64,000 nucleotides of DNA from Tilletiopsis washingtonensis (GCF_003144115.1 NW_020311999.1:142239-206238), one strand, 5' to 3'. Positions 1-11,197 are shown, counted from the stretch's first letter. Numbers and translations: made by a program. Notes: generated by a model from the sequence alone, not told the origin.

Positions 1-514
1 CTCGAAGTGCATCGTGCTGCCCTTGATGAGGACGCCGATGGAGATGACGGCGTCGAAGGGCGCAGAGGGCGCGGATGAGGTGCTGCTTGGTGTGCTCGAG
101 GGATCGAGCAGCGAGGTGGCAGACATGAGATCTGTCGCAGCCGATGAGGCCTGCGTCTGCGCCGCGGCGATCATCCTGGCAGAGGTGTCAGCATCGGGCG
201 CAGTGGGCACGCACACAGTCAGCGAGCACACGAGGGCCACCGACGCCCCACCGCTGCAGGCCTCGACGCACGCCGCAGCGCCATGCTGCGCACACTCACC
301 GTGCGGTGGCGTGCGGCAGCTCCCAGCTGCCCGGCACGCTCTCGACGACGATGTTGTCGCGCTGCACGCCAGCGGCGGTGAGTGCCTTGAGCGAGCCCTC
401 GACGAGGGCGTCGATGCAGGCGCCGTTCCAGCGCGCGTGCACGATGCCGATGCGCAGCGATGCGGCATGCGGGAAGGGTGCCGTGGGTGCGGCGGGAGCG
501 TGGACCTGCGGCAT
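1..514 (-). CDS. RIB4: 6,7-dimethyl-8-ribityllumazine synthase, 5' part (runs off window start)
   Basis: Lumazine synthase makes the direct precursor of riboflavin from ribitylaminouracil and dihydroxybutanone phosphate in the cytosol. Exon 1 is 300-514 and exon 2 is 175 to the window edge; the intron 176-299 has a GTGAGT donor, CTGAC branch motifs and a CCAG acceptor. Family signatures are clear: LRIGIVHARWN near the N-terminus, VPGSWELP before the intron, and FDAVISIGVLIKGSTMHFE at the edge, the phosphate/substrate-binding region. A Ser/Ala/Thr-rich insert of about 25 residues (coded at about 60-130) precedes the last motif and is longer than in bacterial enzymes, as is usual in fungal Rib4. 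The start at 512-514 is the first ATG before the conserved block. The gene is divergent from the small membrane protein at 706. The catalytic C-terminal part lies outside the window. Confidence 0.92.
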
Positions 515-705
515 GGCTGTGAGAGGAGACTGGAGGAGGTGGTGGACGGAAGGCTGGCCCAAGTGGCCGCCCGGGCCGCAGGTTGCCGAGGCGGTGCGCG
601 GCGCGTGCGTGCTGACGTAAGCACGCCGCACAGGCCATGCTGCAGCGGCTTCCACGGCTCGCTTCCGTTCCTCCACCTCCCGCCCCTTCCGCACCGTCCG
701 CAGCC

Positions 706-1321
706 ATGCTGGCGGCGCTGCCGCTCATCACGCTGCTCGTCGGCGCCGCTGCGCTGCTGCTGCAGCTGTGTGCCGTGGCGCTGCTGCTGGCGCAGCTCTG
801 CGAGCTCGTCGAGACGCGCCCGCGCAGCGTGCAGCGCTGGGGCATGCGGGCGGCACTGGTGCGTGGGGCATGGCTCTCTCAGGTGCTTCTGACATCTGCT
901 CACGCCTCTGAAGGCCAGCTGGGTGCTGCTCGTGCTTGGTCTGCCCACAGCGCGCCTGCTGCTCCTCGCCTGCCTCTCGCAGCTGGCACAGGCGGCGCTG
1001 CTGCGCCACACCCGCTGGCCCGCATCGCCGCCGCTGCTGCTGCTGGCGGCGACGCTGCCGGCGGTGCTGCTGCATCTGCTGCTCCTCTCGCACCACCGCC
1101 GCTCCCTCGCCGCAGACGCAGCACACGCCGCCCAGCCGCTCCTGCCCGGCGGCCGCGCGCTGTGGGACGCCCCGCCGGCACCACCGCCGCCCATGACGGC
1201 GGCGCAGACGGCGGCGCTGTGCGCGCTCCTCTGGGCCACGCCGCTCCTCAACCTCACCGCCGCATGCGCACAGAGCTGGGGCCTGCCTGCCGCACGCACG
1301 GCTCAGCGACGGGAGAATTAG
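706..1321 (+). CDS. small four-helix membrane protein, unknown function
   Basis: Not recognised. Exon 1 is 706-858 and exon 2 is 914-1321; the intron 859-913 has a GTGCGT donor, a CTGAC branch motif and an AAG acceptor, which is less usual than CAG. The 186-residue product has four strongly hydrophobic stretches: about residues 4-28 (in exon 1), 52-80, 88-110 and 145-170. They are rich in Leu and Ala, with only short loops. There is no cleavable-looking signal peptide and no catalytic motif. It could be a free-standing protein or resemble the extra N-terminal membrane domain of an ABC transporter, but no ATPase follows, since the next gene is SIN3 on the other strand. Support comes from clean splicing in frame, a stop, and hydrophobicity; the high GC content makes chance open frames common, so confidence is moderate. 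Confidence 0.5.
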
Positions 1322-1431
1322 ATGCGCATTTTGCAAGAGAGATGGTCCGAAGGAGCGGGCAGGGGGTACAGGTGACGCGGATGAGAGGAGAGCAGCAGCA
1401 GCGGGCGGGCGGGCAGAAACATCACGCTCCT

Positions 1432-4400
1432 TCATGGCGCCGCCGCCGTAGGCCGCGCTGCTGCCGCCTCCCCGGCGGGCGCTGCGGCATCCTCGGGCGC
1501 CGCAGCCGGCGCCGGCTGAGCCTCTCGCGCCTGCAGCCACTCGGCAAGCTTGCGGCGGCGAGCCTCGCGCTGCGGCTCGGCCCGCCGCTCGCGCGCCTCG
1601 AGCGTCGCGGCAGGCAGCTGCCGCACAAACGTGTCCGTCGTGCCGGCGCCGTAGAAGAGGCGGTAGGTGTTCATGCACATCTGCAGGCAGCAAGAGTCAG
1701 CAGTGCTCGCCGTCCGCCCACGCACACGAACGCACCTTCAGGTCCAGCTCGTTGCGCGCAATGAGCGCGCCGCCGCGCGGCACCTCGACCTCGGCCTCGT
1801 CTGCCTCGGCGGGCGCACTGCGCTGTAGGAAGGGCGGCGCAACGGGCGCTGGCAGGCCCTCGGTGGGCGTGTGCAGCACGTAGCTGGCCGTGTATTGTGC
1901 CCAGCGCTGCTCTTTCGTACGCGGATCGCCCAGCGTCGGCTCGTCCTTGGAGAGCATCTGCAGCAGCAGCTGCCGGCTGCCGGCCTGCCACTCGACGCGG
2001 AACAGGTTCTCCTCGCGCCCCAGCACCGCCTCGGCGGCGACGCGCCGCGCAATCTGCGCCTTGTAGTCGGCCGACGAGCCGCTAGCGCGGTCCTTCTCCA
2101 GAATCGACTGCAGCTCCTGGCACTTGCTGTCCGTGGCGATCAGCTGCGCCGTCTTGACGAGCGCGCCGATGACCTTGTCGAGCGTGAAGAGCAGGTAGCC
2201 CTCAATGCCGTACATGTAGCGCACGCTCTCCTCGAACGTGTTGCGGTCCAGCTCGCCGTCAAAGAGCTTCTCGGCGAGCTCGAGCAGCGTGTCGTAGTAG
2301 CGGCTCGGCGACAGCGTCAGGCCGCTCACCTCGCCGAGCCCGTTGGACGTGCCGTTTGGCTGCACGCCGTTGGCCGACGACGTGCCGCTGCTGTGGCTGG
2401 TGCTGGCAGCCTGGCTCGCGGCCGCGGCCGCACCGACGACGGCTGCCGGGCCCGTCGAGCCGTCCTGCAGGCCAAGCTCGAGCGCCACGGGGTTGATGCG
2501 CCGCTTGGGCGGCTGCTGCGCGGCCATCTCGGCGCCGAGCTGCTTCATCTTGAACAGCCGCGCGTAGAGCAGCTGCGGAGAATGTCAGCTGCGCGCTAGC
2601 CCGCGCCACGTAGAACTCACCTGCAGCAGGCGCACGAACACATAGTGCGATGTGGAGCAGAAGAAGTTGCACTTGATGCTCGCCGCGGCCGGCTGCGCAC
2701 TGCCGCCGGGCGAAGGCGCCGCGCTCTCGGCCGCCGGCGGCGTGGCGACGTTCTGCCGGGTGGCCGAGTCGAACGCCTTGACGCCGGCGGCGTTCAGCCA
2801 CGTCTTGGGCTCGGCCGGGTTGACCGCCGAGTCGGCCTCGACGGGCGCCTCTTGCATCTCCTCGTCGGCCGGCGCTTCCTTGGTCGCAGGCGCCGCGCTG
2901 CCGTCGGCCTCGCTGAGCGCCTGCGCGGCAGCCGCCTTGGCCTCGCCGTCGAGCATCTCCACGTCGGGCGCGCCCGAGCCGCCAGCGACGACGGGCGCCG
3001 TGGCCGCGTCCATGGCCTCCGTCGCGGCCTTGACCTCGGCAGCGAGCGCAGGACTGGACGCGCGAGCTGCCGTCGTAGCAGCAGCCTCCGGCGCCGCTTC
3101 GCCCTGCGCCGCCTCGGCCTGGTTGCGCAGCAGCCGCCGGCGCAGGTCGCCCTCCTGTCTGCGCGCAGCGGCCGCGCCGCCGCGCCGTGACGTCGACGCG
3201 ACGGATGCCGAGTCGGCGTCCGAGGCGTCGGCATCGCTGCGCACGTCGTCGTCGCCGGCGCGGCTCTCGGCCTCCTCGTCCGCCTGGCCCTCCAGCACGA
3301 CGCCGCCGCTGAGCTGCTCCTCGAACTCCTGCGGGTCAAGGGCCAGCAGCAGCGGCACAAATGTCCGCAGGAAGCCCTCGATGCGGTCGCAGTCGGCGCG
3401 GCTGTACGGCGCGCGGTCGAGGAAGCTGAGCGCCAGCTTCAGCACGTCCATGAGCACGCCCGTGTCGTCGAGGGCGTATGCCAGCTGGTACTGCGGGCGC
3501 GGGCGCGGCAGGTTGGGGTCGACGGCTAGGCGCGCCTGCAGCTGCTGCGTGCGCTTTGCCTCGATCTCGGACACGAAGGCCTTTGTCGTGATGACCTTCT
3601 TGTCGCTGGCCTTGAAGTTGACGCCCTGGTGGTCGAGGCTCTTGTAGTAGTTGCGCGCATCGACCTCGCGCCACACCTTGTTCCACTCGCGCTGCGCGCG
3701 CTTCCACTCCTCGTCCTTCTGCTTCAGGCGCGCCAGCACCACGGGCACGGCGACGCACGGATTGTCGTGCAGCGCCGCAATCACCTCGACGCCGTACTCG
3801 CGGCCGTAGACCTTCTTGACGACGCGCTGGTAGATGCTCTTCGACTGGCCGCCCAGCCCGGGCTTGAGGCGGAATGCAGCGCGCTCGTCGGCGTCCATCG
3901 TCGTGATGCGCGCGGCGATGGGCTCGAGCAGCGCAATCGTGCGCAGGTTTGCCTCGATGTGGTAGTCGTACTCGTGCCGCTCCTCCTCGCTGCGGTACAG
4001 CGCGTCCTCGTACACGTTCTTCTTGTGCGGGTTGAAGCTCTCGCCCTCGCTGGCCCACGTCGGGTGCGAGACCCACGTGTCGTTGAGCACCTCCCAGCAC
4101 ATGGGGTCGCGCCCGCTGCACGCGAGGTTGATTTCGGCCTTGGGCAGCTTGCGGTAGCTGGCGCCGTACACCTTGCAGCTGCCGAGGTCGACGCGCTCGC
4201 GCTGCAGCGCCGGCACGTTTTCGATGATCGGATCCTCAGCCTCGAGCCAGCCATGCTTGCCCATGTCGTAGCCGCAGAGGCACTGGAACGCATTGAACAG
4301 CTCGCGGTTGCCGCCGATGAACAGCGACGCGCGGTCGACGAGCGTGCGCACGTCAATGACGTCCTGCGTGTAGAGGTTGAGCAGCTTGAGGAACTCGAGG

Positions 4401-5999
4401 TACGTGGCGCGGTCGTCGATGTGCTTCTTGACGCGGTCGAAGAAGGCCACCTCGTCGGTCGTGGCGAGCGGCGGCGCCTGCGGGCCAAGGCCCATGCCGC
4501 CGCTGACGCCGTTGACGCCCACGCCCATCGGCACGAGCGAGCCGTCGGGCGCCATGGCGAGCCCGACGCCCGGCGCCGTGCCCGGCACCGGAATCAGCGA
4601 GCCGTCGCTGCCGTACATCAGCGCCTGCTGCGCGCTCGGCGGCGGCATGGGCATCGGCGGCGCGTACGCCTCCTGCGCCGCGACGGGCCCGCCGACGTCG
4701 CGCGCGGGGCTGCGCTCCAGCTTGGCGTGCGAGTGCTTCGACTTTTTGCTCTTGCTCTTGGCTGCAGGCGCAGGAGCGGCCGCCTCGGCGCCCGGCGTGC
4801 TGCTGGCCGCGCCCGCCGCGCGCTTCTTGCTGCGTCCGCCGCCCGGCGCCTTCTTGGCGCCCTCTGGCGGCCCAGCGTCGAGCCGCGCGGCGCCGGGCGG
4901 GGCCTGTGCGCCGTGGCCATGCGGGCCCTGGTGGCTGCCCGCACCTGCCTGCGCTGCCACGCCTGGCGCACCCATGCCCGCGGTGACCTGGCCCAGCATG
5001 CCAAAGAGCCCGCCGGCCGCGGGCGGCGCGCCCGACGACGTGTCGGGCAGGAACTGCTTGAACTCATCGAGCAGGTCCTTGTCGTTGTTGAACAGCACCG
5101 TCACCTGCGCATACACCTGCATGCAGCGTCAGGCCCAGCGCACGCCTCAGCACAGCCCTCGCACCACTCACATCGCCGATCGGCCGCTGCTCCTTCTGGT
5201 ACGTCTGCAGAATCTCGAGGAACTGCTTGTACGTGTCCGGGTCGCCCGAGAAGCGCTGCTTGATGCGGTTCACGTAGCTGATGGCGTGGTTGAACTCGAC
5301 GGGCGGGCGCCGGTCGGCGGCGTTCTGTGCGGCGCTGCTGGGGAACGGCGCCGAGAGCACGCCGGCGCCGGCCGTGGCGCCGGGCGTGGCGGGCCCGGCA
5401 CCGGCGTGCGAGGGGCGCGCCGGCGTCGCCAGGCCCGAGAGCGAGCCGGCGGGCAGCGAGGGCAGCGCCTGGCCGGGCGCGGCGCCGGGTGCGGCTGCAT
5501 ACGCGGCGCCGTGCGGCGGCGCGTCGGCGGCATGTGCGGCGCCGGCGTCGCGGTGCATGCGCGAGATGGCGCCGGCAATGCCGCCCGACGTCTGCGTCGT
5601 GGTGCCGGTGGGCGTGGTGACGGTGATCATGTTGGCGCGGTCCGGATCGAGGCTGCACTCGATGCGGTAGCCCGGCGGCAGGAACGTGTTGAAGCCCTGG
5701 ATGAGCGACGGGTGCCCGCGGAAGAGCGTCGAGACGCGCTCAATGACGCCGGGCGTGTCGATGGACTGCGACTTGAACTGGGAGTGGGAAAGAGTCAGCA
5801 CTGCGCAGGCAGAGGCACGCCCGCCGGCCACGCACATCCTTCATGATGTCGAGGAAGCGGTTGTACACGTCGGGGTGCTCGGCGAACTGCACCTTGACCT
5901 GGTCAAGGTAGGACAGCGCGTCCTTGACGTTGAGCGTCGCCTGGATGGGTGTGAGCGGGGTTGCGCAAAGGGGTGGCGTGCGGCCGCGGCACTGACCAT
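1432..5999 (-). CDS. SIN3: SIN3 transcriptional co-repressor (histone deacetylase scaffold)
   Basis: Scaffold of the Rpd3/Sin3 histone deacetylase complex in the nucleus. Exons: 5997-5999, 5836-5940, 5172-5777, 2621-5116, 1736-2572, 1432-1680; all introns are 55-56 nt or similar and lie in phase 0. The product is about 1,431 residues. PAH1 begins almost at the N-terminus (ATLNVKDALSYLDQVKVQF, residues 2-75), PAH2 at about 195-265 (FNHAISYVNRIKQRFSG), PAH3 at about 457-520 (EVAFFDRVKKHIDDRATYLEF). The Sin3 co-repressor/HDAC-interaction block starts at about 545 (DLGSCKVYGASYRKLPKAEI) and the Sin3a C-terminal domain lies at about 1157-1300 (RYYDTLLELAEKLFDGELD). Linkers are Ala/Pro/Gly-rich. 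The start codon seems to be an exon on its own coding side: ATG, then a GTCAGT donor. A longer upstream N-terminus cannot be excluded, but that stretch shows no conserved sequence. Confidence 0.93.
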
Positions 6000-7003
6000 G
6001 CTGGGCAGGCGGCGCGGGCGGCGGACAGCGCAGGGCGCAGATGCGAGGCCAGCGCCGGGGCTGGGTGCCGGAACGTGCGCAGCCGCAGCGGCGAGGCGGC
6101 CGGCGCGAGAGGGACGCGCAGGTGGGCGGAGCGAGAGGGCGTGCGCAGGGCAGACAGCGTGCCGCGAGGGAGTGGCTCGGGAGGAGGGTGGGCGCAGAGA
6201 AGGAAGCGCGGCGAGGCGATGATGCGCGTGCTCGGCGATGCGGAGGCGCGGCAGGGACGGCGAGGCGCGAGGAGGGGAGGCAGCAGCGCGGCGCGCGGCT
6301 GCGCCTCTGGTGCTGCTGAGGCACGCACGCTGCGCTGGCGGCGACCATCGTGCGCCGCGGGCACGCCGCCTGTGCCTGCCGCCGCGGTGCGCGCACACGA
6401 CTCCCGTGTCCCGGCCGTGCGAGAGCGAGGCTGCTCCTCCTCCAGCCAGACACCCTCCCGACTCTGCAGGCCGCGTGGTGTCGAAGGGGCAGCATGGAGG
6501 TGGTGGCTGAGCAGTGGCAGTCAGAGACACACCAAGTCCTGCGTCGGCAGCCCTGCCGCTCCTGAGCCTGGCACGCGCTGCTGCTAGCTGCTGCTCCCTG
6601 CACGGGCCGCAGCCAACGCTGCGCATGCCTGGCAGCACCGTCGGGCTACCAGGCGCACCGCAGGGTGAGCGCATCTTGTCTGCGAGAACATGGCGTCTCT
6701 ATGTAGAGCCGCCGGAGTCTCGATGGCTTTGCGGAGTCGCAGGCAGCACAAACGCTCGCTGGAAGGGCGCCAGGGGCCGGCTTAGTCACGTGCGCGGACA
6801 GGGGTCCGCGCTGCGAAATCCGTGAGGGCCGCGGCCAAGCAGATAGGCGCGGGCGCGCGCGCGGCGGCCAGGGCCGGGCGCAGCAAGCGCGGCGCGCCTC
6901 CTCAAGGCACGTTTCGCCTTCGCGCGCTCTGCGTGAGAAGGAGCAGCAGCGGGCAGCCACGCCTTCCTCTCTCCCGCACCACCACCTCTTCGCACCACAC
7001 AGC
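6000..7003. other. divergent intergenic region, SIN3 / GCV2
   Basis: About 1 kb between two divergent starts. It holds both promoters and leaders. Just before the right-hand start (6970-7003) lies a C-rich leader with CACCACCACC, similar to leaders of other genes here. No conserved coding signal seen. Confidence 0.6.
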
Positions 7004-8349
7004 ATGGCTCTGCCTGCTCGCCTTGCCGCACGCCGCATCGGCGCCGCCGTGCCGCGCCTCGCCGCCGCCGCGCCCGCGCAGCGCGGCCTCTCCGCCAAGG
7101 CCGGCGCTGCGCCGCCGCCGCAGCCGCAGTCGAGCGTCTTTGCCGCGCTCGACACGTTTGCGCCGCGCCACATCGGCCCGCGCGACGGCGACATTGCCAA
7201 GATGCTCGCCGTGCTCGGCTACGACTCGCTCGACGCCTTTGTCCGCGACGCCGTGCCCGCCGAGATCCGCCTCGCCGCCGACGGGCAGAAGGAGACGGCC
7301 GGCGCGCAGGACGGGCGCCAGGGCGACCGCATGGCCAGCAAGCGCATCGCCGCGCTCAGCGAGAGCGAGCTGGCGCGCCGCGGACGCGCCATTGCCGACA
7401 TGAACCGCCCCGTCAAGAGCCTCATCGGCCTCGGCTACCACAACACCAACGTGCCGCCCGTCATTCTGCGCAACGTGAGTGCGACGTGTGGTGATCCTGC
7501 GTGGCCGCCTGCCTGCGGGTGTCACTTGCAGGCCCTGCCTGGCTGCCTGCGCACATCTTGCTGCCTCGTCTGCCGTGTTCTCTGTCTCACGCGCTGCACT
7601 GTAGATCCTCGAGAGCCCGGCATGGTACACGTCCTACACGCCCTACCAGCCCGAGATCTCGCAGGGTGAGTCCCGTCTTGCGCTGCCTGCCCGCGCCTCA
7701 CTCACACATTCTCGCAGGCCGCCTCGAGTCGCTGCTCAACTACCAGACGATGATCAAGTCGCTCACCGCGCTCGACATTGCCAATGCCTCCTTGCTCGAC
7801 GAGGGCACCGCCGCCGCCGAGGCCATGACGCTGGCGTACGGCCACGGGCGCTCAAAGCGTCGCACCTTCCTCGTCGACACGGCCGTGCTGCCGCAGACGC
7901 TCTCCGTGCTGCGCCAGCGCGCCCGCGGCTTCCAGATCAACGTCGTCAGCGTGGATCTCTCGCAGGGCCTGCCGCAGGAGCACGCCAAGGACACGATGGG
8001 CGTGCTGGTGCAGTACCCCGACGTCGACGGCGTCATCCGCGACTACGCCTCGCTGGCGGCCGAGACGCACAAGGCCGGCGGCCTTGTCGTCGCTGCAGCA
8101 GACCTGCTGGCGCTCACGATGGTCAAGCCGCCGGGCGAGTGGGGCGCCGACATTGCAGTGGGCTCGTCTGCGCGCTTCGGCGTGCCGCCGGGCTTCGGCG
8201 GCCCGCACGCGGCGTTCTTTGCCGTGCGCGACAAGCTCACCCGCAAGATGCCGGGCCGCCTCGTTGGTGTCTCGAAGGACGCTCGCGGCAAGCGCGCGCT
8301 CCGTCTGGCGCTCCAGACGCGCGAGCAGCACATCCGCCGCGCCTCCTAG
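7004..8349 (+). CDS. GCV2: glycine decarboxylase (P-protein), N-terminal half only
   Basis: The P-protein of the mitochondrial glycine cleavage system decarboxylates glycine with pyridoxal phosphate. Exons are 7004-7474, 7605-7665 and 7718-8349; introns have GTGAGT donors and CAG/TAG acceptors. The 387-residue product starts with an Arg/Ala-rich mitochondrial targeting sequence (about 1-35), then the diagnostic [18 protein letters not shown]-like segment, [49 protein letters not shown], and [14 protein letters not shown]. It ends at [11 protein letters not shown] and a TAG. Full P-proteins are about 950-1,030 residues, and in them this motif continues into a second half carrying the PLP lysine; none of that is found downstream. 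The product resembles the alpha half (GcvPA) of split bacterial enzymes. It is a truncated gene, a rearrangement product or an assembly break; the retained half has no visible lesion. Confidence 0.9.
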
Positions 8350-8843
8350 ACGACCCTCTCTCCGCGCACCTGCTCCTCGGTCCGGCCTCAACGGCCCACA
8401 ACCCGAGCTGCGCACGCCAGTATCCACGAGCGCCGCATCTGCGCATCGCTCCACCGTCCCGTTATATTCACCCACTCGCCTCCGTCATGCTTCCCATCCG
8501 TTCCTGTGCAATCATTCGCCGCCTGCGTCATCCTGTATCTTGCCCACATCACCCGTGTCACGCGAACTCAACGTTCTTCTGCAATCAATCACATGCTATC
8601 TAGCGACGCGCTCGCCGTGGTGGGAGAGCCCTGGCGGCGCGTGGTGCGCCGGAGTCATGACTGTCCACAGCGACTCTGCATCTTGAGCACCGCCGCAGCC
8701 CAGCACAGTCGTCAACGTCTCGATTTCGTCAATATACAAGGTGACACAGACTCCAGGGGGCGGGACAGGGTCGGAGCAAAGATGACGCAGGGGGGACCGG
8801 GCGGGGAATCGGGAAACGAGACAGGGAATAAGACGAAGGGTGC
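8350..8843. other. convergent intergenic region after the half-length GCV2
   Basis: About 490 bp between the stop of the glycine decarboxylase half gene and the stop of the NCS1 permease. I read all frames for the missing C-terminal half of P-protein and see no trace of it. The region is slightly less GC-rich than its flanks and reads like 3' untranslated sequence. Confidence 0.6.
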
Positions 8844-10794
8844 TCAGTACGAGACGGTGTTGACCTGCTGCTGCGGCAGCGCCTCCTTGACAGCCGCGTC
8901 CTTCTCGTCGACGCTGCTGGCTGCCTCCTCGTCGGCAGCGGCGCCGGCACCAGCGACGGCGCCGGTCCAGTAGGCATCCTCCCAGCCGGTCGCGCCGCGC
9001 GGCTCGAGCCACACCTTGCGCTCGGCGAGGGAGATCTGGCCGGGCACGGGGAAGAGCCACGAGGCGAAGAGGTAGATGCCGCCGGAGACGAGCAGGCCGA
9101 TGAAGAAGGAGAGCGTGTAGATGTGCTGCGCTGCCGTGGAGACTAGGAGCAGAGATGGTCAGCGGAGGCTCTTAAAAGTGTATGCCACATGTGCACACTC
9201 ACCATCGGCGCCGAGCACGCCGGCGAAGCCAGTGACAGACGTGGCGATGCCGGCGATGTATCCGGCAAAGGCACGCAGGTTGATGCCCTTTGCGAAGTAG
9301 TACGGGCTAAGGCCGTTGCCGGCGTCGTCGTGCGTGCTGAAGAGGCGCGGCACGTTGAAGTAGCCGCGGCGCAGCACGTAGTAGTCCGCGAGGATGACGC
9401 CGATAATGGAGCTGAGGAAGAGCGAGTAGGCCGAGAGGTACGTGGCGAAGTTGTTCGACGAGGAGAGCACGTGCCAGGGACAGTAGGCCATGCCGATGGC
9501 CCAGCAGAGGATGCTGCCGCGGCGGATGTTGATGTAGCGAGGCAGCAGCGCCGTGAGGTCGGAGCCGGCAGAGAGCGAGTTGGCGGCGATGTTGACGCCG
9601 AGCTGCACGATGATGAAGGAGAAGCCGATGCTGTGCAGGGGTTAGTGCGACGTACGGCAGGGGATTGGCAGTGCTAACTCACAAGAAGCAGGCAGCACGC
9701 GTGCCAGAGTGGTACGGGTCGAAGTCGAGGCGGGCGTTGAGCAGGCTGATCGGGTCCCACTCGAGCGTGCCGGTGATGACCTGTCCGCCGGCGGCGATGA
9801 GGATGCCGAACGCCGCCGTGACCGTGAACACGAGCGGGACGCTGACGAGCTGTGGCCACAAGACGGCCGAGCGGCGGTTCGCCAGACGCGCAAAGTCTGC
9901 CTGGTTCGTGACGACGGTGGCCATGTTGCTGACGCATGAGACGACGGCACCGACGAAAGCCCAGGCGCGCTGACTGCCGTGCACCGTGGCGGGCTCGCGG
10001 ATGACGGAGCCGAGGCCGCCTGCGTCGTGCAGCGTCCATGCGAGGAAGCTGATCAGTGCGATGGGCGCCACCACGGCCTTCACGGTGAAGAGGTGTCGAA
10101 TCTTCTGCGGGCTCGGCAGCACGCAGACGAGGTTGAGGAGGCCGAAGAGGAAGAAGGAGAGGAGGTCGCGCGACGAGACGCCGGCCGAGGCTGGCAGACG
10201 GTTGGCCATGTTGTAGTAGCTCGGGATGATGGAGCGCAGCGTGACGGTGACACACTTGCCGCCGATGAAGGCTGCAGGGTGTGGTGTCAGTGCCTGTCTG
10301 TGCCGCACTGGATGCGTCCGACTCACCTTGCACTCCCTGCCACACGCATGCCATGACGGCGCGGTTCAGCACTGGCCACAGCGCACCGAAGAGGCCGAAG
10401 CTTGCACGCGTGACGACGGGAAAGCTGCAGTGCGTCGTGGCGCCGATGCGGGCCATGAGGACGACAAAGACGGCCGAGATGCTGTAGCCGATGGCCGTCG
10501 AGACGAGGGCTTCCCACCACGTCAGTCCCGCCGTCATGGCAGAGGCGGCAATCATAAGCACGTTGATCTGTGTGGCGAGGCGAGTCAGTCGTGCTGCATG
10601 TGGCCTCTGCTGGATGAAGCACTCACGTTGCAGCCGTCGGCGAGCCAGAAGGCGGCGTACGACTTGGCCGTCCATGCGCGGGCATCGCGGCGCACCGGCT
10701 GCAGGTCGTGGTTGAGGAGGTAGTTCTCGGCGCGCGAGCCTTCGGGCGCGTGGGGCACGCGCAGGGCCTTGGAGAGCTGGGCACCGCTGAGCAT
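8844..10794 (-). CDS. NCS1-family permease (Fur4/Dal4/Fui1 type: uracil, uridine, allantoin or related)
   Basis: Plasma-membrane proton symporter of the nucleobase-cation-symport-1 family. Exons: 10627-10794, 10327-10567, 9683-10271, 9203-9630, 8844-9142; 574 residues, normal for the fungal family. Diagnostic sequence: the N-terminal NHDLQPV...RAWTAKSYAAFWLADG, then SAMTAGLTWWEAL, VVLMARIGATTHCSFPVVTR, FGALWPVLNRAVMACVWQGV, IGGKCVTVTLRSIIPSY, and later NQADFAR and ILADYYVLRRGYFNV. About twelve hydrophobic segments are present. The C-terminal tail is Ala/acidic and hydrophilic. Substrate cannot be fixed from sequence alone; the divergent neighbour is a PuuE-type allantoinase, which favours allantoin, uracil or another purine-derived solute. 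The shared promoter holds GATAAG sites, so nitrogen control by a GATA factor is inferred. Confidence 0.93.
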
Positions 10795-11004
10795 CTTGAG
10801 GCGAGGCGAGAGAGTCGGAGAGGGGTGAGGAAAGTGGCGAGAGTGCTGCGAGAGGCGGCGCTTCTTGTACCTGAGCGACGCAGAGGGCGCCGTGTAACAT
10901 ATCGCCTCGCCGCCGCCGCGCGCCGGCGTCACACCAGAGCTCGTCCATCCGCGCCTCCCGCGCACGCCGTGGCGTCCCTGCCATTCGGCGCCGGCGACAC
11001 TGGA

Positions 11005-11035
11005 CTGACGCGTGCGGCAGGCGTCAGCTCGCGGG
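11005..11035. repeat. inverted-repeat motif copy 1 (CTGACGC ... GGCGTCAG)
   Basis: CTGACGC at 11005-11011 faces GGCGTCAG ending with CTCGCGGG at 11035; the arms are separated by about eight bases. The right arm plus GCTCGCGGG tail is identical to copy at 11157-11186. Confidence 0.75.
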
Positions 11036-11086
11036 CTGCGCGCCGAGCGCCTGCTGCGGCAGCGCGAACGCTCGCCGCCCTCTGAG

Positions 11087-11108
11087 CTGACGCTCGCCCA
11101 GGCGTCAC
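11087..11108. repeat. inverted-repeat motif copy 2 (CTGACGC ... GGCGTCA)
   Basis: CTGACGC at 11087-11093, spacer, then GGCGTCAC ending at 11108. The dyad is the same as in its two flanking copies, but the GCTCGCGGG tail is missing. Confidence 0.7.
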
Positions 11109-11156
11109 ATGGCGGGCGTGACCCCATGCATGCTCGCCGCAGCTGCGTCCCACGGT

Positions 11157-11186
11157 CTGACGCCGCGACAGGCGTCAGCTCGCGGG
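11157..11186. repeat. inverted-repeat motif copy 3 (CTGACGC ... GGCGTCAG)
   Basis: CTGACGC at 11157-11163 and GGCGTCAG followed by CTCGCGGG up to 11186. It lies about 150 bp from copy 1 and 70 bp from copy 2. A further half-site CTGACGCC lies at 11245, and GGCGTCAC at about 10926. Confidence 0.75.
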
Positions 11187-11197
11187 GTGCACGCGGT

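Noticed and set aside
6000-6674. A long N-terminal extension of SIN3 upstream of 5999.
   Set aside because: In-frame sequence is Arg/Ala/Pro/Ser-rich with no conservation; PAH1 starts directly after the spliced ATG.
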